This document shows positions 7,482 to 13,640 of a DNA stretch of 15,429 nt, one piece after another. The stretch is taken from NCBI GenBank assembly GCA_964449835.1, contig CAYVBZ010000055.1:1-15429 (forward strand), given 5' to 3'. The position numbers were made by a program, and so were the translations under genes. The notes beneath the pieces are model-generated. The model was not told the origin of the DNA and made no database searches. It saw only the letters and a list, made by a program, of their open reading frames with translations. Within the stretch, counting starts at the first letter, position 1. Every line of letters begins with the position of its first letter. This DNA is from JABDGC01 sp964449835. GTDB taxonomy: Bacteria; Pseudomonadota; Gammaproteobacteria; DSM-16500.

Positions 7482-8801
7482 ATGCCCAAACTCTATATCC
7501 AAACCTATGGCTGCCAAATGAACGAGTACGACTCCAGCAAAATGGCGGACGTTCTCAAGGTCTCCCATCAGTTGGAAAAGACGGACAATCCCCTTGAAGC
7601 GGATGTTTTGCTCCTCAACTCCTGTTCCATCCGGGAAAAAGCCCAGGAAAAAGTTTTTTCAGACCTCGGCCGCTGGCGGCGCCTGAAGGAGAAAAACCCC
7701 AAAGTCGTCATCGGCGTCGGCGGTTGCGTAGCCAGCCAAGAAGGCAAAGATATTCTCAAACGGGCCCCCTTTGTGGACCTGGTCTTCGGCCCCCAAACCA
7801 TTCATCGCCTGGGAGATATGCTAAGCGCAGCCCAGGCCGAGCACCGTTCCGTAGTAGACATCAGCTTCCCCGAAGTCGAGAAATTCGACAAACTCCCGGA
7901 GCCTCGCGCTGAAGGCGTGACCGCCTATGTTTCCATCATGGAAGGCTGCAGCAAATATTGCAGCTTCTGCGTGGTGCCCTATACCCGTGGCGAGGAAGTC
8001 AGCCGTTCTGTCGATAGCGTCCTTGCGGAAGTCGCGAGTTTAGCAGAGCAGGGTGTCCGCGAAGTGACCCTCTTGGGCCAAAACGTCAATGATTATCGCG
8101 GCGCTTTACATGAAGGCGGCACAGCAGACTTGCCTGTTTTATTACAGTACCTCAGCGTAATCGACGGCATTCTCCGCATTCGTTTTGTCACTTCTCATCC
8201 TGTTTCTTTTTCGCCGCGGTTAATCCAAGCTTTTGCCGAGTTGCCCCAGCTTGCGAATTATCTGCATCTGCCAGTCCAAAGCGGCTCCGACCGAATTTTA
8301 ACCGCCATGAAGCGAGGGTATACCGCGCTGGAATATAAATCCAAGGTCCGTCAGTTACGCCAAGTCCGCCCGGATTTAAGCCTGACCTCTGATTTTATTA
8401 TTGGCTTCCCAGGCGAAACCGAGGCCGATTTCCAAGCCACCTTGGCACTCATCCGTGAAATCAACTTTGATTACTCCTTCAGCTTTATCTACAGCCCCCG
8501 TCCAGGCACCCCGGCAGCACAACTGCCAGACGATGTTTCGCTGGAAGTCAAAAAAGAACGCCTGAAACTCGTCCAAGCCACCATCGAAGCGCAGGGCAGG
8601 GCACTCAGCGCCGCCATGATCGGCAGCGAACAAAAAGTCTTAGTTTTCGGCCATTCCGACCGCCACCCCGGCGAGTATACCGGCCGCACCGAAAACAACC
8701 GCGTTGTTAGCTTCCCCAGCGGCCGCAACCTGGTCGGCCAGTTGGCGACTGTTAAGATCACCGAGGTAGACCGCAACACCCTCCGCGGGGTTTTAATTTA
8801 A
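7482..8801 (+). CDS. miaB: tRNA-2-methylthio-N6-dimethylallyladenosine synthase MiaB
   Basis: From the ATG at 7482 the protein has 439 residues. It is a radical-SAM methylthiotransferase that converts i6A37 of tRNAs reading UNN codons to ms2i6A37. The N-terminal UPF0004 domain has C11 (QTYGCQMNEYDS), C48 (LLLNSCSIREKAQEKVF) and C82 (GVGGCVASQEG) for the auxiliary 4Fe-4S cluster. The radical-SAM cluster motif is C156-x3-C160-x2-C163 (MEGCSKYCSFCVVPYTRG). LHLPVQSGSDRIL, SDFIIGFPGET and SFIYSPRPGTPAA follow, and a TRAM domain with SGR/TGRTENNRVV closes the protein. It is very close in motif content to E. coli MiaB. An in-frame TTG/ATG at 7431/7437 would add an N-terminal tail not expected in the family; the Shine-Dalgarno at 7482 is weak, so the start is slightly uncertain. 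Confidence 0.98.
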   Translation: MPKLYIQTYGCQMNEYDSSKMADVLKVSHQLEKTDNPLEADVLLLNSCSIREKAQEKVFSDLGRWRRLKEKNPKVVIGVGGCVASQEGKDILKRAPFVDLVFGPQTIHRLGDMLSAAQAEHRSVVDISFPEVEKFDKLPEPRAEGVTAYVSIMEGCSKYCSFCVVPYTRGEEVSRSVDSVLAEVASLAEQGVREVTLLGQNVNDYRGALHEGGTADLPVLLQYLSVIDGILRIRFVTSHPVSFSPRLIQAFAELPQLANYLHLPVQSGSDRILTAMKRGYTALEYKSKVRQLRQVRPDLSLTSDFIIGFPGETEADFQATLALIREINFDYSFSFIYSPRPGTPAAQLPDDVSLEVKKERLKLVQATIEAQGRALSAAMIGSEQKVLVFGHSDRHPGEYTGRTENNRVVSFPSGRNLVGQLATVKITEVDRNTLRGVLI

Positions 8802-8806
8802 GTTCG

Positions 8807-8918
8807 AATTCCCTTCCCCCTCCGGGGGAAGGTGGCGCGAAGCGACGGATGGGGGAATTTAAATAATCATTTTTACTCCCCCATCTCCCTCCGGGAGCTT
8901 CCCCCGAAGGGGGAAGCT
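8807..8918. repeat. Head-to-head pair of hairpin repeats downstream of miaB
   Basis: The first copy has CCTTCCCCC (8812-8820) pairing with GGGGGAAGG (8824-8832), followed by GATGGGGG (8848-8855). The second copy is the same design inverted: CCCCCATC (8878-8885), then AGCTTCCCCC (8896-8905) pairing with GGGGGAAGCT (8909-8918). The outer GATGGGGG/CCCCCATC arms also pair, so the whole block could form a large cruciform. AATTCCC (8807-8813) and GGGAATT (8853-8859) form a further inverted pair. This looks like two copies of a dispersed palindromic element. It probably also ends miaB transcription. Confidence 0.7.
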
Positions 8919-8924
8919 GTTTTT
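8896..8924 (+). terminator. Terminator-like hairpin after miaB
   Basis: A 10-bp stem (AGCTTCCCCC / GGGGGAAGCT, loop GAA) is followed by GTTTTT. It lies 95 bp past the miaB stop and has the form of a rho-independent terminator, though it belongs to the repeat described at 8807-8918. Confidence 0.6.
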
Positions 8925-8994
8925 AAGCAGACGCGCCCAACCCTTCCCTCCAAAAAAACCTCTTAAAACCAGGGCTGTCCCATTAAAAAATGAT

Positions 8995-9031
8995 CCCCTC
9001 TCCCGGAGCGCGTAGCGCGAGGGGAGAGGGG
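8995..9031. repeat. GC-rich hairpin repeat upstream of phoH
   Basis: CCCCTCTCCC (8995-9004) pairs exactly with GGGAGAGGGG (9022-9031), and inside it GCGC (9008-9011) pairs with GCGC (9015-9018) around GTA. It is followed by TAGGGGTGAGGG. The same CCCTCTC...GAGAGGGG plan recurs at 11526-11560, suggesting one dispersed repeat family. Confidence 0.7.
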
Positions 9032-9115
9032 TAGGGGTGAGGGTGGTGAAAATCTGCAACCACTTCACAAATAATAAAATTTATTAAAACCAATCCCTTT
9101 TCCTCCCAAATCGAT

Positions 9116-9142
9116 TATACTTAGTTTAAGAGACTCGGAGGG
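9116..9142 (+). promoter_or_regulatory. Putative -10 and ribosome binding site of the phoH operon
   Basis: TATACT at 9116-9121 resembles a sigma-70 -10 box, and GGAGGG at 9137-9142 is a Shine-Dalgarno 11 nt before the TTG at 9154. The -35 region 17 bp upstream is poor, so the promoter is tentative. The AT-rich 9065-9120 segment is the only promoter-like DNA in the 350-bp miaB-phoH gap. Confidence 0.4.
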
Positions 9143-9153
9143 TAGTTTAACAA

Positions 9154-10170
9154 TTGAACAGTGCAACCTACTCACAAGTACTAACGCTCGCCCCAGAAGA
9201 TAACGGCCGCTTGATCAAGCTGGTCGGAAAACTCAATGAACATCTCTGTCTTATCGAAAAAATCCTCGGCGTTGCCATCCGCCATCGCGGCCATACCTTC
9301 TCCGTGAGCGGCGAACCGCAAGCCGTGGAACAAGCTTGCGAAACTTTAAACGACTTATATGAAGAAACAACCAAGGAGCCCTACCTGGTGCCGCAAAAAG
9401 TCCATGTCTATCTTCAAGCCAAAAGGAATGAAGTCCCTATGCAGAGAGAAAGTGAAGGCAAGACGAAAGATCTGCACCACATCGAAATTCCCATGCGCCG
9501 CGGCGCGATCAGCGCGCGCGGAGAAAACCAGGTGCGCTATGTGCGCAACATGATGGAGAACGACATCAATTTCGCGGTGGGGCCGGCCGGCACCGGCAAA
9601 ACCTATCTTGCCGTCGCCTGCGCTGTCCATGCGCTGGAAACAGAACGCGTGAGCCGCATTGTGCTGGTGCGCCCCATTGTCGAAGCGGGCGAAAAACTGG
9701 GCTTTTTGCCCGGCGATTTAGCAGAAAAAGTGCATCCCTATCTACGGCCTCTTTATGATGCGCTTTATGACATGATGGGCTTTGAACAAGTGAAGCATTT
9801 GCTAGAACGTGACGTCATTGAACTCGTTCCCTTGGCCTACATGCGCGGCCGCTCTTTAAATGACTCCTTTATCATTCTCGACGAAGGCCAAAACACGACC
9901 GTCGAGCAAATGAAAATGTTTTTAACCCGAATCGGTTTTAACTCGCGCGCTGTCATCACAGGCGATGTGACCCAAATTGATTTGGACAACCGCAAAGATT
10001 CTGGTCTCGTCCATGCCACAGAAGTTTTAAAGTCCGTCAAGGGCATCAGCTTTACGCAGTTTCAGCCGAGTGATGTCGTGCGGCATCCTTTGGTGCAAAG
10101 TATCGTCGAAGCCTATGAACAATTTGCCCAGGAAGCGGCCGCAAATAAAAATGGGAAAAATCATAAATAA
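9154..10170 (+). CDS. ybeZ: PhoH-family ATPase (YbeZ)
   Basis: The 338-residue protein has the usual PhoH/YbeZ length. An N-terminal KH-like/PhoH N region (1-~100) precedes the P-loop domain. Walker A is GPAGTGKT (143-150). Then come RIVLVRPIVEAGEKLGFLPG (168-187), LAYMRGRSLNDSF (227-239), Walker B IILDEGQN (240-247) and AVITGDVTQIDL (266-277). PhoH proteins are RNA-linked NTPases. In gammaproteobacteria YbeZ is encoded next to YbeY and is reported to work with it in ribosome quality control and rRNA maturation. The start is TTG at 9154, forced because an in-frame TAA lies only one codon upstream (9148-9150). The C-terminal tail is lysine/asparagine-rich. It is the first gene of a tight three-gene operon; ybeY starts 6 nt after its stop. 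Confidence 0.97.
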   Translation: MNSATYSQVLTLAPEDNGRLIKLVGKLNEHLCLIEKILGVAIRHRGHTFSVSGEPQAVEQACETLNDLYEETTKEPYLVPQKVHVYLQAKRNEVPMQRESEGKTKDLHHIEIPMRRGAISARGENQVRYVRNMMENDINFAVGPAGTGKTYLAVACAVHALETERVSRIVLVRPIVEAGEKLGFLPGDLAEKVHPYLRPLYDALYDMMGFEQVKHLLERDVIELVPLAYMRGRSLNDSFIILDEGQNTTVEQMKMFLTRIGFNSRAVITGDVTQIDLDNRKDSGLVHATEVLKSVKGISFTQFQPSDVVRHPLVQSIVEAYEQFAQEAAANKNGKNHK

Positions 10171-10176
10171 AAAATC

Positions 10177-10635
10177 ATGTATCGCATTATCATACAAACA
10201 GAATCAACGCGCACTTTTGTTCCGTCTGCCGTAAAAATCAAGCAATGGGCCAAGGCCGCTTTGCGTCATAAGGTGAGACGGGGAGAGCTCGCCATTCGCT
10301 TGGTGGACAAAAAAGAAATACAACATTTAAATCGGACCTATCGGCATAAAGACAAGCCAACAAATGTCCTGTCTTTCCGGGCCGATCTGCCGAAAGCGGT
10401 GAAAATGAAACTGCCTCTTTTGGGTGATCTTGTGATCTGCTCCGAAATTGTAAACGAAGAGGCAGAAAAGCAGCATAAAAGCAAAGAGGCCCATTGGGCC
10501 CATATTGTGATTCACGGGTCCTTGCATCTTTTAGGGTACGACCACGAAACCGCGGCGGAAGCCCGGGCGATGGAAGGCAAGGAAGTCCGCTTGTTAAAAA
10601 GTTTGGGCTTTAGCGACCAATATCATATTGATTAG
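10177..10635 (+). CDS. ybeY: Endoribonuclease YbeY, 16S rRNA maturation
   Basis: The protein has 152 residues and the UPF0054 fold markers: HLNRTYRHKDKPTNVLSF (50-67), LGDLVICSEIV (82-92) and the zinc-binding signature H113-x3-H117-x5-H123 in HGSLHLLGYDH. Known YbeY is a single-strand RNase needed for 16S rRNA 3'-end maturation and ribosome quality control. The ATG at 10177 has no good Shine-Dalgarno; it follows the ybeZ stop by 6 nt, so translational coupling is likely. Its 3' end is 16 nt from the corC start. All key residues are present. Confidence 0.97.
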   Translation: MYRIIIQTESTRTFVPSAVKIKQWAKAALRHKVRRGELAIRLVDKKEIQHLNRTYRHKDKPTNVLSFRADLPKAVKMKLPLLGDLVICSEIVNEEAEKQHKSKEAHWAHIVIHGSLHLLGYDHETAAEARAMEGKEVRLLKSLGFSDQYHID

Positions 10636-10641
10636 CGCCTC

Positions 10642-10646
10642 AGGAG
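10642..10646 (+). promoter_or_regulatory. Ribosome binding site that decides the corC start
   Basis: AGGAG lies 5 nt before the ATG at 10652. An upstream in-frame TTG at 10628 inside the end of ybeY would bypass it and is disfavoured. Confidence 0.75.
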
Positions 10647-10651
10647 AAAGC

Positions 10652-11515
10652 ATGAGTGACGACATACAACCTGAATTAAAACAACGTTCCTGGTTCGAAC
10701 GCCTAAGTGCCTGGCTGATCCGCGAACCGCAAGACCGAGAACAACTGATCGATGTCTTACGTGATGCTGAAGAACGTCATCTTTTAAGCGCGGAACATCT
10801 CACTATGATCGAGAGCATCTTACAGGTCTCTGAAATGCAGGTGCGGGAAATTATGATCCCTAAGGCGCAAATGGCCGCGGTCAAAGACGATCAAAGCCTG
10901 GAAGAAATTTTGCCGCTCATGGTCGAATCTGGTCATTCCCGCTTTCCCGTTGTGGACCATTTGTCCGAGGACGTCATCGGCATTTTATTGGCCAAGGATA
11001 TCCTCAAGTTTTCTTTTTCCAATACAGCGCCTGGTTCTTTCCGCGTGCGCGATAAAATGCGCCCCGCCGTTTTTATCCCCCAGTCCAAGCGCTTGGACAT
11101 TTTACTGCGCGAATTTCGCGTGAATCATCACCACATGGCGATTGTCATTGATGAGTATGGTTATGTCGCGGGACTTGTGACTATCGAAGACGTGCTGGAA
11201 CAAATAGTTGGTGAAATTGAAGATGAATACGATGTTGGCGGCGATGAATATATTAAAAAACACGAAGACGGCAGCTTCACCGTCAAAGCGCTCGTCCCCA
11301 TCGAAGACTTCAACCGCTATTTCCACAGCAAACTCAACACCGAAGCCTTCGACACCATCGGCGGCCTAGCCTTAAACGCCTTCGGCTACCTCCCCAAACG
11401 CGGCGAAACCATCAAACTCAAAAACTTCCACTTCAAAGTCCTACACAGCGACCAACGCCGCATTTATTTATTAGAGGTCAAACAAGTCAAGTCTGCAAGA
11501 CCCAAAAAAACCTAA
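10652..11515 (+). CDS. corC: CorC/YbeX: CBS-domain and CorC_HlyC-domain protein
   Basis: From the ATG at 10652 the product is 287 residues, close to E. coli CorC (292). After a variable N-terminus, VREIMIPKAQM (64-74) opens the CBS pair: CBS1 ~64-122 (SGHSRFPVVD...GILLAKDIL) and CBS2 ~131-186 (HHMAIVIDEYGYVAGLVTIED). VGEIEDEYD (186-194) links to the C-terminal CorC_HlyC (transporter-associated) domain with FTVKALVPIEDFN (209-221) and DTIGGLALNAFGYLPKRGETI. CorC has no membrane spans here. It has been linked to magnesium/cobalt efflux and, as YbeX, to ribosome/rRNA metabolism, the latter fitting its operon with ybeZ and ybeY. In many relatives lnt follows; here a convergent gene does. The last third (from ~11280) switches to almost exclusively C-ending codons. 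Confidence 0.96.
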   Translation: MSDDIQPELKQRSWFERLSAWLIREPQDREQLIDVLRDAEERHLLSAEHLTMIESILQVSEMQVREIMIPKAQMAAVKDDQSLEEILPLMVESGHSRFPVVDHLSEDVIGILLAKDILKFSFSNTAPGSFRVRDKMRPAVFIPQSKRLDILLREFRVNHHHMAIVIDEYGYVAGLVTIEDVLEQIVGEIEDEYDVGGDEYIKKHEDGSFTVKALVPIEDFNRYFHSKLNTEAFDTIGGLALNAFGYLPKRGETIKLKNFHFKVLHSDQRRIYLLEVKQVKSARPKKT

Positions 11516-11525
11516 AACACCATTC

Positions 11526-11560
11526 CCCCCTCTCTCCACGCAGAGCGTGGAGAGAGGGGG
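11526..11560. repeat. Perfect 16-bp hairpin between convergent corC and lipoprotein genes
   Basis: CCCCCTCTCTCCACGC (11526-11541) and GCGTGGAGAGAGGGGG (11545-11560) are exact inverted copies around AGA. It sits in the 63-bp gap between two convergent stops, so it can act on both transcripts. However, it lacks a T-run and shares its plan with the 8995-9031 hairpin, pointing to a dispersed repeat. Confidence 0.75.
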
Positions 11561-11578
11561 TGGGGTGGGAGGAAAAGC

Positions 11579-12037
11579 TTAAATCGAATGCCACTTCCCA
11601 TCCTTCATCAAACAAGCCGTCCCATAATGCGACCTGGTTTTTCCATCCTTCATCGTCGCAGTAATATGGAACTTCCTGCAATTCGAATTCCCTTTAACGG
11701 TAAACAACCCGCTCGTCGGCGTCATCGTATAAGCCGTCCCTGTACGAGAATTCACCCAGCTGCGTGTTTGGTTCGTCCCGTTGGAGTGCATCGCTTCATT
11801 ACTGGTTGCAGTGTCACTGCTGTCCATTTTGTTCCCAATGAAGCCGCCGATCAAAGCGCCGCCGACGATGCCAAGACCAATCGCAGCCGCGTTACCACCT
11901 GCCGCGCCAATCCCTAAACCGCCAACTGCCGCACCGGTCACAGCGCCAAGGCCCGTGTTTTCATTTTGCGTATTGGTCGAACAAGCCGTGACAGCAAGCG
12001 TTGTGGCCAAGGTTAAACTAGTTAAAAGTTTTTTCAT
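11579..12037 (-). CDS. 17-kDa surface-antigen-like glycine-zipper lipoprotein
   Basis: The 152-residue protein starts with a lipoprotein signal peptide (MKKLLTSLTLATTLAVTAC; lipobox VTAC, C19 lipidated). A glycine-zipper segment at ~29-70 (GAVTGAAVGGLGIG..., GGALIGGFIGNKM) follows, then a C-terminal domain with W94, C120-R (NSNCRKFH) and YGTACLMKDGKWHSI (138-152). That C-terminal pattern (W-N-x2-TG, CR-x-[YF], GTAC, DG-x-W) is known from 17-kDa surface antigens of the Rickettsia/Legionella type. It is probably anchored in the outer membrane through its lipid; no enzymatic role is known. The start ATG has GGAGG 9 nt upstream. It is convergent with corC and separated from the next upstream gene by a hairpin repeat. 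Confidence in the family is good. Confidence 0.88.
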   Translation of the reverse strand: MKKLLTSLTLATTLAVTACSTNTQNENTGLGAVTGAAVGGLGIGAAGGNAAAIGLGIVGGALIGGFIGNKMDSSDTATSNEAMHSNGTNQTRSWVNSRTGTAYTMTPTSGLFTVKGNSNCRKFHITATMKDGKTRSHYGTACLMKDGKWHSI

Positions 12038-12080
12038 AACGACAATCCTCCGTCTCTAAGCTTCCATAAAGTTCTAACCG

Positions 12081-12118
12081 TTCGCCCTGAGGAGCGGCGC
12101 AGCCGCGTTTCGAAGGGC
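12081..12118. repeat. Nested hairpin repeat upstream of the lipoprotein gene
   Basis: GCCCT (12084-12088) pairs with AGGGC (12114-12118), and inside it GCGGC (12094-12098) pairs with GCCGC (12102-12106) around GCA. The TTCGCCCTGA...TTCGAAGGGC form is typical of dispersed repeats in proteobacterial intergenic DNA. AT-rich TATACT/TATTAT-like boxes lie on its far side (about 12127-12141), so it may fall in the 5' leader of the lipoprotein mRNA. Confidence 0.55.
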
Positions 12119-12218
12119 CCTCCATATAATAAGTATAATCCTTTTACCCATCCAAAAGGGCTAGCTTCATTTCTAGGTTGATCGTTATTAGGGCTGAATC
12201 TTAGATATTATCGTTTAA

Positions 12219-13589
12219 TTAAACAGATTTTTCGTGTTGTAATAACCATTCTTTGCGAGAGAGACCGCTGCTATATCCCCCTAAATCCCCATTGGCATAA
12301 ATAACGCGATGACAAGGAACGACTAGGGCCAAAGGATTGGCGCCATTGGCAAGCGCCACGGCCCGAAAAGCGGAAGGCCGGCCAATGCTCTTAGCGAGCT
12401 CTGCATAAGAGCGCGTTTCACCCCGAGGGATTTTTCTCAAGGCTGCCCAAACAGTTTTTTGAAAAACGGACCCGAGTGCTTGTATTGGCGTAGTAAATTC
12501 CTTGAGCCTTCCCTCAAAATAGTGGGCCAACTCTTTTTTAATAGAAAGATGCACCGCTGTTTCGCCAGGAACAAGGCAAGCCTGCGTTTTTGTTCGCAGA
12601 CGCGCGAGCTCTCGTTCTAAATCTTCTTGGTCCGCAAAGTTAAGCGCGCAGAGCGCTTCCTCATCTGCCAACGCAATCATAGGGCCGAGCGGCGTGTCCA
12701 GCCAGGAAGCTGTTAAAACTTTAGAAGGAGAGGCTTTGAACAGCAGCGCAAGAGATTTTTTTTGAGTCTCAGAATGTTGTGTGAGAGGCAAAGTTGAGCG
12801 TCCTAAGGTGGTATAGACTGAGCTCAATTCAGAATGCGGCGCAAGCGCCTGTAGGTGTTTTTCAAGGGTCTGCTTATCTCCGCGTTGCAGCGGCCCTGTC
12901 AATGCGGCTGAGTGGGGAAGTTTTTTTAAATTCTGAAGCGCGTCTGTCATCAGCATTGTTGTTAAGTGATTGGCTGTTTGCTCATCAAGATCGGCAAAGT
13001 GATAGGCTTGCAAGGCTTGATGGTGCAAGCTAATTAAATAATTATTCGCGAGCACAGAAGCGGCATGATAAAGCGCTTTCTTTTCTTGCTTAATTAGAAA
13101 GATCTTTGCGCCCAAAGACCCAAATAAATTTTTTAAGCGGGGGAGGGCGGCTGCGTCTCCTTCCAGCGCGCAGTAAGTCCCCGAAAAGCTTGTCACGCAC
13201 TCTTGCGGTTGAGCAAAACTTTTTACCGGGTGAAGAGAGGCGATGTGACCTCCTTTTTGTCTCGCTTTGCTTAAAACTTCCGAAGACAGAGAGCCGCTGC
13301 AATGGACCACGATTGTGCCAGGTTGGAGCTGGTTGCCGCTCACCAATTCTTCACAGACTGCTTGGATCTTATCATCTGGCGTTGTGATAAAGAAAAAATC
13401 AGCGGCAGGCAAGTCACGCAGTTGCGCATAAGCCTGCCCGCCGCCAATAAATTGGACCGCCTTCACAGCGCTTTCATAAGAAGAATTGACGATGCCGCTA
13501 AGAAGTAGATTTTTCTGTTTATTGAATAAGTTCGCTAAGGTTTTACCTAATTTTCCGCAGCCTATTATATTGATAGAAGCGCGAGTCAA
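12219..13589 (-). CDS. Fusion protein: DUF2520/Rossmann-like dehydrogenase domain plus Ogt/MGMT O6-alkylguanine-DNA alkyltransferase
   Basis: One 456-residue frame holds two families. Residues 1-~290 are a Rossmann-like plus DUF2520 protein (6-phosphogluconate-dehydrogenase-like): nucleotide-binding INIIGCGKLG (6-15), FFFITTPDDKI (65-75), VVHCSGSLSS (94-103), ASLHPVKSF (117-125), ALYHAASVLANN (172-183) and TGPLQRGD (231-238). Residues ~293-456 are a complete Ogt/MGMT: SWLDTPLGPMIALAD, then FQKTVWAALRKIPRGETRSY (376-395), FRAVALANGANP (408-419), the active-site motif PCHRVI (425-430, methyl-acceptor C426) and GGYSSGLSRKEWLL. The DUF2520 substrate is unknown; the Ogt part should repair O6-methylguanine. 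The start is TTG at 13589, forced by an in-frame TAA two codons upstream, with GAGGGG before it. No stop or frameshift is seen at the junction. Confidence 0.93.
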   Translation of the reverse strand: MTRASINIIGCGKLGKTLANLFNKQKNLLLSGIVNSSYESAVKAVQFIGGGQAYAQLRDLPAADFFFITTPDDKIQAVCEELVSGNQLQPGTIVVHCSGSLSSEVLSKARQKGGHIASLHPVKSFAQPQECVTSFSGTYCALEGDAAALPRLKNLFGSLGAKIFLIKQEKKALYHAASVLANNYLISLHHQALQAYHFADLDEQTANHLTTMLMTDALQNLKKLPHSAALTGPLQRGDKQTLEKHLQALAPHSELSSVYTTLGRSTLPLTQHSETQKKSLALLFKASPSKVLTASWLDTPLGPMIALADEEALCALNFADQEDLERELARLRTKTQACLVPGETAVHLSIKKELAHYFEGRLKEFTTPIQALGSVFQKTVWAALRKIPRGETRSYAELAKSIGRPSAFRAVALANGANPLALVVPCHRVIYANGDLGGYSSGLSRKEWLLQHEKSV

Positions 13590-13640
13590 ATTTTAAGCCC
13601 CCTCGGGTTGTACGGTTTAAAATCATACCTAAACTCGCTG

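Noticed and set aside
8859..9068. Minus-strand 69-residue frame containing TLTPTPLPSRYALRERGS
   Set aside because: It is a translation of the hairpin repeats at 8807-8918 and 8995-9031, a frequent source of false genes.
10628..10651. TTG start for corC inside ybeY
   Set aside because: The ATG at 10652 has AGGAG at ideal spacing and matches the MSDD start of E. coli CorC.
11487..11681. Minus-strand 64-residue frame across the 11526-11560 hairpin
   Set aside because: It overlaps the 3' ends of two real genes and is driven by the hairpin repeat.
11781..12059. Plus-strand 92-residue frame with hydrophobic N-terminus
   Set aside because: It is antisense to the glycine-zipper lipoprotein, whose lipobox and C-terminal motifs are convincing.
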